From NCBI GenBank assembly GCA_904393115.1, contig CAJFMX010000008.1, positions 1 to 64,000 of the forward strand: a stretch of 64,000 bases of DNA, in the 5' to 3' direction. The notes under the pieces were generated by a model that worked only from the letters and a program-made list of their open reading frames with translations, ran no database searches and was not told the origin of the DNA. Both the position numbers and the translations under genes were made by a program. Below, one piece after another: positions 49,243 through 62,266 of this stretch (position 1 is its first letter; the number at the start of each line of letters is the position of its first letter). The stretch is from an uncultured Clostridia bacterium (GTDB lineage: Bacteria; Bacillota; Clostridia; Christensenellales; UBA1750).

Positions 49243-50457
49243 TCAGGTGTCCTGCTTTTCCCGCAGGAGCCGTGCGACGCGGTCCAGGATGCGGTCCGCG
49301 ACCTCGGTCTTTTGCAGGAGGGGCAGGGCGGTCTCCCCCTGCCGGTCGTAGAAGGTGACGATATTGGTCGCCACGTCAAAGCCCGCGCCCGGGCGCGTGA
49401 CGTCGTTGCCGACGATGAAGTCCGCGCGCTTCTTTTCGAGCTTCTTGGCGGCGTTGGCCTTCAGGTCCTCGGTCTCGGCCGCAAAGGCCACCACGACCTG
49501 GTCCTCCCGCTTGTTTTCCCCGACCATGGCCGCGACGTCCGGGTTTTCCACCATGCGCAGCGTGAGCCCGTCCGCGCCGGTCTTCTTGATCTTGTGGTCC
49601 GCGGCCGCCTCCGGGCGGTAGTCCGCCGGGGCTGCGGCCTGCACGATCGCATCCTGGTCCGGGCACAGGCGCGCCATCTCGTCGTAGAGGTCCTGCGTGC
49701 TCTCGACGAACACGCGGTTGACGCCCGCCGGGCACTCCAGCGCGACCGGGCCGGACACCAGCGTGACGCGCGCGCCGCGCCGCGCCGCGGCCTCGGCGAT
49801 GGCGTAGCCCATGCGGCCGGAAGAGCGGTTGGTGATGTAGCGCACGGGGTCGATCCTCTCGCGCGTGGGACCGGCGGTGACGAGCACGCGGTAGCCCGCG
49901 AGGTCCTTTTCGCTCAGCGCCCGCTCCACCGCGGCGAGGATCTCCTCATTGGAGGCGATGTGCCCCTTGCCCACGGTGTTGCAGGCGAGCAGCCCGACCT
50001 CCGGCTCGACGAACGCGACGTGCAGAAGGTCCCGCAGGGTCTGCATGTTGCGCTGGGTCACGGGGTTTTCATACATGTTCGTGTTCATGGCGGGCGCGAC
50101 GACGATGGGCGCGCGCGTGGCCATGACGGTGGTGGTGAGCATGTCGTCCGCCACGCCCGCGGCAACCTTGCCCAGGAAGTTGGCGCTGGCCGGCGCAACA
50201 AGGAACACATCGGCACGCTTGGCGAGCGCGATGTGTTCCACCTCCCACTGGCTGGGCCGCTCGAACATGTCCACGACCGCGGGGTTTCCGGTCAAGGTCT
50301 CCATGGTCTTGCGGGTGATGAAGTTCAGGGCGTTGCGCGTCAGGATGCAGTAGACGGCCGCCCCCCTCTTGGTCAATGCCCTGGCGATGTCCGCGGCGCG
50401 GTAGGCGGCGATGCCCCCCGTGACGCCCAGGACGACGTTCTTTCCCTTCATGTCCAT
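49243..50457 (-). CDS. coaBC: Bifunctional CoA biosynthesis protein CoaBC
   Basis: The 404-residue fusion couples 4'-phosphopantothenate to cysteine (CoaB) and decarboxylates the product (CoaC). The FMN-dependent CoaC part has GVTGGIAAYRAADIAR, VEHIALAKRADVFLVAPASA and PAMNTNMYENP. CoaB begins near 190 with VLVTAGPTRERIDPVRYITN and SSGRMGYAIAEAA. ATG 50457 is chosen over 50451 on ribosome-site spacing. It lies after rpoZ, in the usual order. Confidence 0.96.
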   Translation of the reverse strand: MDMKGKNVVLGVTGGIAAYRAADIARALTKRGAAVYCILTRNALNFITRKTMETLTGNPAVVDMFERPSQWEVEHIALAKRADVFLVAPASANFLGKVAAGVADDMLTTTVMATRAPIVVAPAMNTNMYENPVTQRNMQTLRDLLHVAFVEPEVGLLACNTVGKGHIASNEEILAAVERALSEKDLAGYRVLVTAGPTRERIDPVRYITNRSSGRMGYAIAEAAARRGARVTLVSGPVALECPAGVNRVFVESTQDLYDEMARLCPDQDAIVQAAAPADYRPEAAADHKIKKTGADGLTLRMVENPDVAAMVGENKREDQVVVAFAAETEDLKANAAKKLEKKRADFIVGNDVTRPGAGFDVATNIVTFYDRQGETALPLLQKTEVADRILDRVARLLREKQDT

Positions 50458-50483
50458 GCGGGAAGCTCCCTCCCTCTCGTGGG

Positions 50484-50684
50484 TCAATCCTCTCCCGGGG
50501 TGTAGGTGACAAGGCCCTGGTCCACCTCGCGCACGGCGATGGAGACGGGCTTGTTTTCGTCGGTGGCGATGAGCGGCTCCGCGCCGGCGACGAGCTGGCG
50601 CGCGCGCTTGGCGACTTCGACGATGAGGGTATAGCGGCAGTCCACGCGCTTGGCAAGGGACGTGATCGGCGGATCGATGATCAT
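50484..50684 (-). CDS. rpoZ: RNA polymerase omega subunit
   Basis: The 66-residue omega subunit has the conserved RYTLIVEVAKRARQL motif near residues 17-31 and a short C-terminus (EVDQGLVTYTPGED). It supports assembly of RNA polymerase and sits between gmk and coaBC as in Bacillus. Its start overlaps gmk by ATGA. Confidence 0.94.
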   Translation of the reverse strand: MIIDPPITSLAKRVDCRYTLIVEVAKRARQLVAGAEPLIATDENKPVSIAVREVDQGLVTYTPGED

Positions 50685-51295
50685 AGTTCGGTTTCCTCCT
50701 TCAAGGTCTTGATGCGTTCTTCCAGGTCGGCGGGGTTTTGGTATTCCCCGTGCAGGATGTCTTCAATGCTCTGGACCGTGTCCTCGAGCTTTTCGTTGAC
50801 GATGACGTAGCGGTAGGCGCGGGCCAGGTCGATCTCGTCGTAGGCGCAGCGGAAGCGCTCCATGGCCTTTTCATAGCCCTCGCGCCCGCGGCTGACGAGC
50901 CGGTCCCGAAGGACCCGCATCGTGGGCGGCAGCAGGTAGATGGAGCAGACGTCCTCCGCCTTGCGCATGACCTCCATGGCGCCCTTGGTCTCGATCTCCA
51001 GGATCACGTTCTTGCCCTCGGCCATGCGCTTTTCGACGTAGTCGCGCGGCGTGCCGTAGCGCCCGCCGTAGATGCCGGCGTACTCCAGGAATCCGCCGGA
51101 GGCAATCATGCGGTCGAACTCCTCGTCCGTGCGGTAGAAATAGGTGATGCCCTCCTCCTCGCCCTTGCGCCTTTCGCGCGTGGTCCAGGAGATGGAGGGG
51201 ACGAGGCTCTCGTCCACCTTGAAGAGCTCCTTGCACACCGTGCCCTTGCCGATGCCGCTCGGGCCGGAGATGACGATCAGTCTTCCCTTATTCAT
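50681..51295 (-). CDS. gmk: Guanylate kinase
   Basis: The 204-residue enzyme phosphorylates GMP to GDP. P-loop [17 protein letters not shown] (8-24), GMP-binding [19 protein letters not shown] and [13 protein letters not shown] are as expected. It overlaps remA by 8 bases upstream and rpoZ by 4 downstream. Confidence 0.97.
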   Translation of the reverse strand: MNKGRLIVISGPSGIGKGTVCKELFKVDESLVPSISWTTRERRKGEEEGITYFYRTDEEFDRMIASGGFLEYAGIYGGRYGTPRDYVEKRMAEGKNVILEIETKGAMEVMRKAEDVCSIYLLPPTMRVLRDRLVSRGREGYEKAMERFRCAYDEIDLARAYRYVIVNEKLEDTVQSIEDILHGEYQNPADLEERIKTLKEETEL

Positions 51296-51566
51296 CGCTT
51301 TCCTCCTCTTCCGTCTGCGTCGCCTCCGGCGCGTCGAGCCGGTGGGCGACGGTCTCCGGCTGCACGGCCGACAGGATGACGTGTCCGCTGTCCATGATGA
51401 GCACCGCGCGCGTGCGCCGGCCGTATGTGGCGTCGATGAGCGTGCGGCTGTCCCGCGCCTCCTGCACGATGCGCTTGACGGGCGCGGAGTCCGGGCTGAT
51501 GATGGAGATCAGCCGGCTTGCGGAGGCAAAGTTTCCATACCCGATGTTGACGAGCTTGACGCCCAT
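51288..51566 (-). CDS. remA: Extracellular matrix regulator RemA (DUF370)
   Basis: The 92-residue protein has [20 protein letters not shown] then [20 protein letters not shown], the RemA core. It is a DNA-binding activator of matrix and osmoprotection genes in Bacillus. An acidic tail ([11 protein letters not shown]) extends it beyond the usual length of 85-90. It is in its canonical place between yicC and gmk. Confidence 0.95.
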   Translation of the reverse strand: MGVKLVNIGYGNFASASRLISIISPDSAPVKRIVQEARDSRTLIDATYGRRTRAVLIMDSGHVILSAVQPETVAHRLDAPEATQTEEEESDE

Positions 51567-51587
51567 GCAGCGCCCCCTCCTCCCCTT

Positions 51588-52463
51588 TTACTCGATGTTC
51601 TGCACCTGCTCGCGGATCTTTTCGATCTCGGACTTGAGGTTCACCACGCAGGAGGTGAGCTCGATGTCCGAGGCCTTGCTGCCCATGGTGTTGGCCTCGC
51701 GGTTCATCTCCTGGACGATGAAGTCCATCTGGCGGCCGACGGGCTCTGCGCTCTTCAGCGCGTCGCGCATGGCGCCGACGTGGCTGCGCATGCGCGCGAT
51801 CTCCTCGTCGATGTTGATGCGGTCGCTGTAGAGGGCGACCTCCTGCGTCAGGCGCGCAAGGTCGATCTCCCCGCCGGCAAGCGCGTCCTCCACGCTCTTT
51901 TGCAGGCGCTCGCGGTAGTCCTGCGCCACCTTCGGCGCGCGCAGGGCCACGCGGTCCACCAGCGCGGAGACGTTGTCCAGCCGGCCCTCGACGTCCGCCC
52001 GAAGGCGCGCGCCCTCGGCCTCCCGCATGGCGCAAAGCCCGTCCAGCGCCTGGGAGAGGCACTGCAGCGCGAGGGCGCGCAGGGCGCTGCCGTCCTCCTC
52101 GGCCTCCTCCACGCGCAGCACGTCCGCAAAGCGCGCAAGGTCCATCAGGCGGACCTCGCCGCAGGCGCCCGTCTCCTGCGCAAGATGCTCGAGCGCGGCA
52201 AGGTATCCCTTTGCCAGGCCCGTGTCCGCAACGACCGTGCAGCGGTCCTGCCGCTCGTTGCGGTAGGTGACAAAGACGTCGATGTGGCCGCGATGGACGC
52301 GCGCGCTGATCTCGCTGCGCAGGGCGTCCTCCAGCGCGGCAAACGACCGCGGCATCCGGAAATTCAGGTCCAAAAAGCGGTGGTTGACGCTCTTGAGCTC
52401 CAGCAGCAGGCTGCGCCCTTCCGCGTTTGCCGCGCCGCGGCCATAGCCCGTCATGCTCCGCAT
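51588..52463 (-). CDS. yicC: YicC-family endoribonuclease
   Basis: The 291-residue protein has the typical start MRSMTGYGRGAAN, ELKSVNHRFLDLNFRMP and the C-terminal DFIVQEMNREANTMGSKASD then VVNLKSEIEKIREQVQNIE. YicC proteins are metal-dependent RNases implicated in sRNA turnover; the assignment is by family. The ATG at 52463 has GGGGAGGGG in front. It is the first gene of the remA block, with a 78-base gap to ligA. Confidence 0.95.
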   Translation of the reverse strand: MRSMTGYGRGAANAEGRSLLLELKSVNHRFLDLNFRMPRSFAALEDALRSEISARVHRGHIDVFVTYRNERQDRCTVVADTGLAKGYLAALEHLAQETGACGEVRLMDLARFADVLRVEEAEEDGSALRALALQCLSQALDGLCAMREAEGARLRADVEGRLDNVSALVDRVALRAPKVAQDYRERLQKSVEDALAGGEIDLARLTQEVALYSDRINIDEEIARMRSHVGAMRDALKSAEPVGRQMDFIVQEMNREANTMGSKASDIELTSCVVNLKSEIEKIREQVQNIE

Positions 52464-52541
52464 GCGCACCCCTCCCCTTTGTCGATTGATTTTTTCATTA
52501 TACCACAAAGCCCGGTACGTGAACAGGAATTCTCCGCTTTT

Positions 52542-56891
<4,350 letters not shown>

Positions 56892-56895
<4 letters not shown>

Positions 56896-57224
56896 TCTCT
56901 CTTCTCCTCCTCATCGCCCGCTCTCTCTTCGCGCGCGGCATGCATGCGGTCCAGGACGCGGCGATAGCCGTCCGCGCCGTAGACCAGGCACCGGCTGACG
57001 CGGCTGATGGTCGCGGTGGAGGCCCCGGTGGACTCGGCGATGTGGCTGTAGGTCTTCTTTTCATCCAGCTGCCGCGCCACCTCCATGCGCTGCGCCAGGG
57101 ACTGCAGCTCGTGGATGGTGCACAGATCCTCGAAGAAACGATAGCAGTCCTCCAGCGTCTCCAGCGTCAGGATGGCTTCAAACAGATGGTCGATCTCCTG
57201 ATTGCCCAGCTTGGATTGGTACAT
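56892..57224 (-). CDS. YerC/YecD-type TrpR-like regulator
   Basis: The 110-residue protein has a TrpR-like HTH: LEDCYRFFEDLCTIHELQSL and AQRMEVARQLDEKKTYSHIA, ESTGASTATISRVSRCLVYG, with the usual GYRRVLDR end. It is the family found beside pcrA in Firmicutes; the regulon is unknown. ATG at 57224 follows AGGAGGAACGCT. It starts the yerC-pcrA-ligA unit. Confidence 0.92.
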
Positions 57225-57239
57225 AGCGTTCCTCCTGCG

Positions 57240-58001
57240 TTATTCCTCCGCTTTCACGGTGTTCTTCAGCGTGCCGATGCCGCCGATGCGGACCTCGATG
57301 ACGTCGCCCGGCTGCATGGGGCCGACGCCCTCGGGCGTGCCCAGCGTCACCACGTCCCCGGGCAGGAGCGTCATGACGGACGAGGCAAAGGCGACCAGCT
57401 CCCGCGCGCCGCGCATCATCATGCCGGTGTTGGCCTTCTGCTGCGTCTTCCCGTTGAGCAGGGATTCGATGGGCGCGTTGTAGGGGTCAAATTCCGTCTC
57501 GATCCAGGGGCCCATGGGCGCGAAGGTATCAAAGCCCTTTGCGCGGGTCCACTGGCCGTCCAGGGGCTGCAGGTCGCGCGCGGTGACGTCGTTCAGGCAC
57601 GTATAGCCCAGGATGCAGGCGTCCGCGTCCTCGGGCGCGATGGAGCGGCAGGGCTTGCAGATGACCGCGGCCAGCTCCGCCTCAAAGTCCACGCGCGCGG
57701 ACCGCTTGGGCGCGACGATGGCCTCCTCCGGGCCGATGACGGCGGTGGAAGGCTTCAGGAAGATGACCGGTTCCTCGGGCATGGGGTCGTTCATCTCGCG
57801 GATGTGGTCCAGATAGTTGAGTCCCACCGCGACGATCTTGCTGGGCTCGCAGGGGGCCAGCAGCTTCACCTGCGCAAGGGGCAGGCTGCGGCCGTCCCGC
57901 GCGATTTCCCCGTAGGGCAGGCCGGAAAGCGGGAAAACGGTCTCTCCTTCGAGGACGGCGTAAAAGGTCTCTTCCTGATATTTGGCGCGAATGATCTTCA
58001 T
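57240..58001 (-). CDS. Fumarylacetoacetate hydrolase (FAH) family protein
   Basis: The 253-residue enzyme has the FAH core: VAVGLNYLDHIREM, PVIFLKPSTAVIGPEEAI, VDFEAELAAVI (metal Glu), LGYTCLNDVTARDLQ, TRAKGFDTFAPMGPWIE and LLPGDVVTLGTPEGVG. Family members are 2-keto acid hydrolases, decarboxylases or acylpyruvases. Lack of a catabolic neighbourhood leaves the substrate open. The start at 58001 has GGGGG about 10 bases upstream. Confidence 0.93.
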   Translation of the reverse strand: MKIIRAKYQEETFYAVLEGETVFPLSGLPYGEIARDGRSLPLAQVKLLAPCEPSKIVAVGLNYLDHIREMNDPMPEEPVIFLKPSTAVIGPEEAIVAPKRSARVDFEAELAAVICKPCRSIAPEDADACILGYTCLNDVTARDLQPLDGQWTRAKGFDTFAPMGPWIETEFDPYNAPIESLLNGKTQQKANTGMMMRGARELVAFASSVMTLLPGDVVTLGTPEGVGPMQPGDVIEVRIGGIGTLKNTVKAEE

Positions 58002-58102
58002 AAAGGCAAATCCCCCCATCTTTTTATCCTCTCCATTGTACCACAAATTCGCCCGGCCGCCTAGCACAACTTCTGCGGTTCCGCGCCGGGGTGCGAAAAC
58101 TC

Positions 58103-58147
58103 CCCAAAAGTGAAAAAAACGGGAAACCCGTTTTTTTCACTTTTGGG
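58103..58147. terminator. Perfect 21-bp bidirectional terminator
   Basis: CCCAAAAGTGAAAAAAACGGG and its exact complement surround AAA. The A and T runs inside give T-rich 3' arms on either strand. It ends the SSB-like gene. Confidence 0.85.
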
Positions 58148-58156
58148 ATTCGGCAT

Positions 58157-58738
58157 TTACAGCACCGTGAGCTTGCCGATGGACAGCTCGTAGGCCGTGC
58201 GCGTCTCCTGCACGCCGTCCAGGACCTTGACGTATTCGCGGCTCTGCAGACGGCCCGTGGCCTCCAGCATGGTGCCGCGGCCCAGGTGCGCGCAGAACCG
58301 GGCGCACCGGCCCCAGACCACGCAGGGGATGTAGTCCACCCCGCTGTAGGGCCGGGGCACCTTGACCATCAGGTCTGCGATCTCCCGCCCCAGGGGCGTG
58401 CGGCGGAAGACCACCGGGCGCACCAGCTCCCCGCGCAGGGAGATGACGTTGTTGTCCTCGGGCGCGTCGAGCGAGACCTCGCGCACGAGCACCATCAGCA
58501 GCAGCCGGCGCTTGTCGGCGTCCTGCCGGGTATAGCCGCGGATCTGCCCGCGCACCGTGATGCGGCCGGCCATGTGCGCCAGCAGCGCCTCGGAAAAGAG
58601 CAGGTTCACGCGGTCCACCGTGCCCGAAAGGCGCTCCACGCCCAGGGCGCAGGTGTACAGGTTCGCGCCGTGCACGCTGTGGGAAAAGACCGGCTCGGTC
58701 AGCACCGTGCCGGAAAGGAGCGCTGTATTCCTATCCAT
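58157..58738 (-). CDS. Twin OB-fold SSB-like protein
   Basis: The 193-residue protein contains two SSB-type OB folds. The first (about 5-95) reads ALLSGTVLTEPVFSHSVHGA and NLYTCALGVERLSGTVDRVN, with HMAGRITVRGQIRGYTR. The second (about 97-190) has ISLRGELVRPVVFRRTPLGR and VPCVVWGRCARFCAHLGRG-like (IPCVVWGRCARFCAHLGRG), then LEATGRLQSREY. Normal SSB has one fold and an acidic tail; here the acidic tip is absent. It probably binds single-stranded DNA as a specialised paralogue. It overlaps the deacetylase gene by 8 bases. Confidence 0.85.
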   Translation of the reverse strand: MDRNTALLSGTVLTEPVFSHSVHGANLYTCALGVERLSGTVDRVNLLFSEALLAHMAGRITVRGQIRGYTRQDADKRRLLLMVLVREVSLDAPEDNNVISLRGELVRPVVFRRTPLGREIADLMVKVPRPYSGVDYIPCVVWGRCARFCAHLGRGTMLEATGRLQSREYVKVLDGVQETRTAYELSIGKLTVL

Positions 58739-59558
58739 TGGCGCCTCCCACCGTGCCTGCGTACTGCTTGCCCGTGTGATCGATCCAGTACTCCCCGTCC
58801 ACGATCAGTTCGGACACCGGCACAATTTCATAGCCCTCCTCCAGGATCGCGTCCAGGATGATGGGCAGGGCCTCGGTGATGTACTGCGAGTTGTTGTGGA
58901 AGAGCACGATGGCCCCCGGCGCGAGGTTCTTCATCACGCGCTCGACCATGGGCGTCACGCCGAGGTTCTTCCAGTCCAGGCTGTCCACGTTCCACTGGAC
59001 GACCTCATAGCCGTTCTTGCGCGCGGTCAGGACCACCTCGTCGTCGTAGTCGCCGTAGGGCGGGCGGAAGAGCGTGGGCCGCGTGCCGGTGAGGGCCTCC
59101 ACCTTGTCCGACAGGTCGTTCAGCTCCTGGACGATCTGCGCCTCGCTCAGCTCGCTCATGTGCGGGTGGGTGTTGGAGTGGTTGCCGATCTCATGCCCGG
59201 CCTCGGCGATCTGGCGCACGCGGTCGGGGTATTTGTCCACCCAATAGCCCACGAGGAAGAAGGTGGTTTCGATGTCGCGGTCCTTGAGGATCTGCAGGAT
59301 CTCGTCGGTCTTCTCCTCGCCCCAGGCCGCGTCAAAGGAGATGGCGATCTTCTTCTCCTGCGTGTCCACATTGTAGATGGGCAGCGGGCGGCTCGCCGGG
59401 GAAAAGGCGCTCTCCGAGGCGGTCGGGTTGAAGATGCGGATGTAGGCGACGGAGATCAGGGCCAGACAAAGGACCAGGCAAGCCTGCGTGAGCGTCGTCA
59501 TGTGCTTGCTCAGCCACTGGACCGCGCGCGTAAAATCCGGGCGTTGCGTCTTGCGCAT
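58731..59558 (-). CDS. Polysaccharide deacetylase, PdaB-like
   Basis: The 275-residue protein has an N-terminal membrane anchor (about 25-42) and a NodB domain. IAISFDAAWGEEKTDEIL starts it; AAWG replaces the usual DDG as in PdaB sporulation deacetylases. HSNTHPHM gives the metal histidines, and RPPYGDYDDEV, IVLFHNN and EGYEIVPVSEL complete the motifs. It acts outside the membrane on murein or spore cortex glycans, in line with spoIVA in this genome. It precedes the SSB-like gene with an 8-base overlap. Confidence 0.93.
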   Translation of the reverse strand: MRKTQRPDFTRAVQWLSKHMTTLTQACLVLCLALISVAYIRIFNPTASESAFSPASRPLPIYNVDTQEKKIAISFDAAWGEEKTDEILQILKDRDIETTFFLVGYWVDKYPDRVRQIAEAGHEIGNHSNTHPHMSELSEAQIVQELNDLSDKVEALTGTRPTLFRPPYGDYDDEVVLTARKNGYEVVQWNVDSLDWKNLGVTPMVERVMKNLAPGAIVLFHNNSQYITEALPIILDAILEEGYEIVPVSELIVDGEYWIDHTGKQYAGTVGGANG

Positions 59559-59653
59559 AGGGCACTTCCTCCTGTTCTTCCGGTATGGTCATGCCTATGC
59601 GCATCCGCGCGCGGTTTATGCGCGCTTCCTCCCCCGCCGCGCGCGCAAAAAAG

Positions 59654-59682
59654 GCGCCCCGGCCTTTATGCAGCCGGAGCGC
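59654..59682 (-). terminator. Terminator of the methyltransferase gene
   Basis: GCGCTCCGGC and GCCGGGGCGC (minus strand) form a stem with one mismatch, followed by CTTTTTTGC. It lies 27 bases after the stop at 59709. Confidence 0.75.
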
Positions 59683-59708
59683 TGGATCTTGACGGCGCGC
59701 GGCAGGCG

Positions 59709-60500
59709 TCACGCCGCGCGCTCCAGTTCATACAGGCGATAGAACTTGCGATACAGGCGCTCTGCGAACACCGCTCGGAAGAACGCTCTCTCGAGCGGCT
59801 TCAGCGCATTGACCAGGACGTCTGGTGTGAGCGAATGCTCCGCCCTGCACCCGATCTTCGTATCCTTCAGCAAGGAGCGAATCTCCTCGATGCCGTACAC
59901 TTCGGCGACGCCCACGTCCTTCACTGGATTCTTGTACTTTGATGCCCTTGCGCCCAGCGCGGTATAGACATCCATCAGAATCTGAAGGCGGGCGTATTTC
60001 TTTCCGAGCGCCTGGAGCAAGCGGCGCACCTGCTCGTTTGTCAGATACATGCTGACCCCTTCCAAGAGCAGGACGGCCGACTCCCCGTCCGGCAGGGTCT
60101 CGAGCTGCTCCGGTTTCGAGGCGTCCAATGCCATCATCCGATACGCCTCGTCTTCCTCGTAGTATTTTTTCCGCAGGAAGAGCACTTCCGGAAAATCCGT
60201 GTCGATCCAATGCAGATAGGGAGCTTTGACCCGCAGGCATCGGCTGTCCAGGCCGCAGCCAATCTGCAGGACGAGCGCCTCCGGGTTTGCGCAGAGCATC
60301 TCCTCCGTCCAGTCGTCAAACACCCTGGCCCGCATCGCCATCGCATACGCCAGCCACTTGGACTTTCCCTTGCCGCGGATGGGGAACCCTTCCGCTTCCC
60401 AGATTTTTTCCGCCATTGGGTCGTGCAGAATCCGATTCTTCTTGCTGACACGCGCCTTTCCATACAGCGGGATAAACAAGGTTTTGTGGACTTCCTTCAT
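59709..60500 (-). CDS. LCM/PPM-type SAM-dependent methyltransferase
   Basis: The 263-residue enzyme resembles leucine carboxyl methyltransferase-type O-methyltransferases. NRILHDPMAEKIWE, VLQIGCGLDSRCLRVKAP (SAM motif), HWIDTDFPEVLFLRKK and LLLEGVSMYLTNEQVRRLL are diagnostic. Related enzymes modify small molecules, often beside polyketide genes; none are here. Its GC is lower than its neighbours. It has its own promoter and terminator and may be a recent acquisition. Confidence 0.9.
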   Translation of the reverse strand: MKEVHKTLFIPLYGKARVSKKNRILHDPMAEKIWEAEGFPIRGKGKSKWLAYAMAMRARVFDDWTEEMLCANPEALVLQIGCGLDSRCLRVKAPYLHWIDTDFPEVLFLRKKYYEEDEAYRMMALDASKPEQLETLPDGESAVLLLEGVSMYLTNEQVRRLLQALGKKYARLQILMDVYTALGARASKYKNPVKDVGVAEVYGIEEIRSLLKDTKIGCRAEHSLTPDVLVNALKPLERAFFRAVFAERLYRKFYRLYELERAA

Positions 60501-60539
60501 AGGCGCCCCTCCGCTTCATTTGCCGTCTGCCCTGGGTCC

Positions 60540-60568
60540 ATCGTATCACAGGGCCGAAGAAACTGCAA
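60540..60568 (-). promoter_or_regulatory. Promoter of the methyltransferase gene
   Basis: TTGCAG (60568-60563), 17-bp spacer and TACGAT (60545-60540) on the minus strand. A CCCTG/CAGGG dyad spans the -10 region. Confidence 0.5.
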
Positions 60569-60570
60569 GA

Positions 60571-60602
60571 ACAGCCGCAGCAGTTTGCACTGCTGCGGCT
60601 GT
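60571..60602 (-). terminator. Hairpin after the amidohydrolase gene
   Basis: ACAGCCGCAGCAG and CTGCTGCGGCTGT pair perfectly around a 6-base loop, followed on the minus strand by TTCTTGC. It begins 39 bases after the stop at 60641. Confidence 0.7.
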
Positions 60603-60640
60603 ACGCCGATGCGCGCCCATTGCCCGGAGGGCGCGTTTCC

Positions 60641-62266
60641 TCACGCGCGGAAGCGGATCCTGCCGCCCATGACCGTAAGGCACGGCGAAAGGTCCTTGAC
60701 CTGCTCGGGCGCGACCTCGAAGAAGTCCTCCGGAAGGACCGTGAGGTCCGCGTCGAACCCGGGGACGAGGTCTCCGCGCCGCTTTTCGTCCCCGCTCGCC
60801 GCGGCGACGTTGCGTGTGAAGACGCGCAGCGCCTCCTGCGCGTTGAGGTTCTCCTCGGGCCGCCAGCCGCCCGCGGGCTCGCCGGCAAAGTCCGCGCGCG
60901 TCATGGCGCAGTAGAGGTTCTTGCAGCTGTCCATGCCCTCGACCGGGCAGTCCGAGCCGCCGGAGACGTTGACCCCGCGCCGGAGCAGCCCCTTCCAGCT
61001 GTAGCTGTGCGCGGCGCGCGCCTGGCCCACGCGGTCCTCGACGATGTGCGCGTCGTATTCCAGGAACACGGGCTGCACATAGGCCTGCACGCCCAGCGCC
61101 GCGAACCGGTCCAGCAGCGCCTCGTCCGTGATCTGGCAGTGGACGATGCCGTGGCGGGGCTTGTGGTCCGGGTCGTCCTTCTGCGCATGCTCGATGGCCG
61201 TCAGGCACACATCCATGGCCGCGTCGCCGATGGCGTGGATGGCCACGGGCATGCCGTGCGCGTGCGCGGCGCGGACCATCGCCTCGATCTCCTCCGGCGC
61301 GTAGCAGAGCAGGCCGCGCGTCTCCGGCGCGTCGGCATAGGGCGCGCGCAAATACGCCGTGCGCGCGCCGAGCGACCCGTCGGAGATGATCTTGAGGCTG
61401 TAGAGCGAGAAGGCGCCCTCCGCCTCGCCCGAAAAATGGCCCTGCGCAAAGAAGCGCTCGATCTCCGCCTCCCCCAGCAGCTGGCACTGTTCCAAGACGC
61501 GCACGGCCAGCGCGTCCTCGCGCGCGAGCTTCCGGTAGGCCGCGATCACCGTCTCCGGGCTGCACCCGGCCATGGCGTGCAGGTCGTCCGAGTGGACGCA
61601 GGTGATGCCGCGCGAGGCCGCGTACTCCGCCGCGCGGCGCAGGATCTCCGCCGCCTCGTCCACGGAGACCTCGCGCTCCGTCTTGTACAGCAGGCTGACC
61701 GCGTTCTCGCTGACGATGCCTGTGGGCCTGCCCGCCTCGTCCAGGTAGATCTCCCCGCCCGGCACGCGCGTCGCCTCCGTGATGCCGAAGCGCTCCAGGG
61801 CGCGCGTGTTTCCCACCGCGATGTGGCCGCAGATGCGCGGCGCGACGATCGGGTGCTCCGTGGAGACGGCGTCCAGGTCCTGCCGGGTGGGCATGCGCCT
61901 GTCGGGGAAGCGGTCCTGGTTCCAGCCGTGGGCGTAGACGACCTCGCCCGCGGGGATGTGGTTCTGCTCGATGAAGCGGCGGCAGAGCGCCTGCACCTCC
62001 TCGATGGAGTTGGCGTCCTTGAGCTCCACCTCGCGCAGCGTCACGCCGAAGTGGAGCAGGTGCATGTGGCTGTCGCCAAAGCCGGGGTAGACCGTCGCGC
62101 CGTGCAGGTCCACGCACTCCGTCTCCTCGCCCCGGAGCATGAGGATGGCCTCGTCGTCGCCCAGGGCGTAGATCTTGCCGTCCAATATGGCCATGGCCGT
62201 CTCCGGAAGGAGGCCGTCCAGCCCGCGCAGGCGCGCGTTATAGAGAATCAACTGCATGTCGTCCAT
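60641..62266 (-). CDS. YtcJ-like amidohydrolase
   Basis: The 541-residue metal-dependent hydrolase has GDSHMHLLHFG (metal HxH), HGWNQDRFPD, ISDGSLGARTAYLRAPY, HAIGDAAMD and NVSGGSDCPVEGMDS, the YtcJ/ExeB-type pattern. Family members hydrolyse amide or formyl bonds of small molecules; the substrate is unknown. The ATG at 62266 shares its A with the TGA of the NlpC/P60 gene, so it is the last gene of the murein-peptide cluster. Confidence 0.93.
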   Translation of the reverse strand: MDDMQLILYNARLRGLDGLLPETAMAILDGKIYALGDDEAILMLRGEETECVDLHGATVYPGFGDSHMHLLHFGVTLREVELKDANSIEEVQALCRRFIEQNHIPAGEVVYAHGWNQDRFPDRRMPTRQDLDAVSTEHPIVAPRICGHIAVGNTRALERFGITEATRVPGGEIYLDEAGRPTGIVSENAVSLLYKTEREVSVDEAAEILRRAAEYAASRGITCVHSDDLHAMAGCSPETVIAAYRKLAREDALAVRVLEQCQLLGEAEIERFFAQGHFSGEAEGAFSLYSLKIISDGSLGARTAYLRAPYADAPETRGLLCYAPEEIEAMVRAAHAHGMPVAIHAIGDAAMDVCLTAIEHAQKDDPDHKPRHGIVHCQITDEALLDRFAALGVQAYVQPVFLEYDAHIVEDRVGQARAAHSYSWKGLLRRGVNVSGGSDCPVEGMDSCKNLYCAMTRADFAGEPAGGWRPEENLNAQEALRVFTRNVAAASGDEKRRGDLVPGFDADLTVLPEDFFEVAPEQVKDLSPCLTVMGGRIRFRA

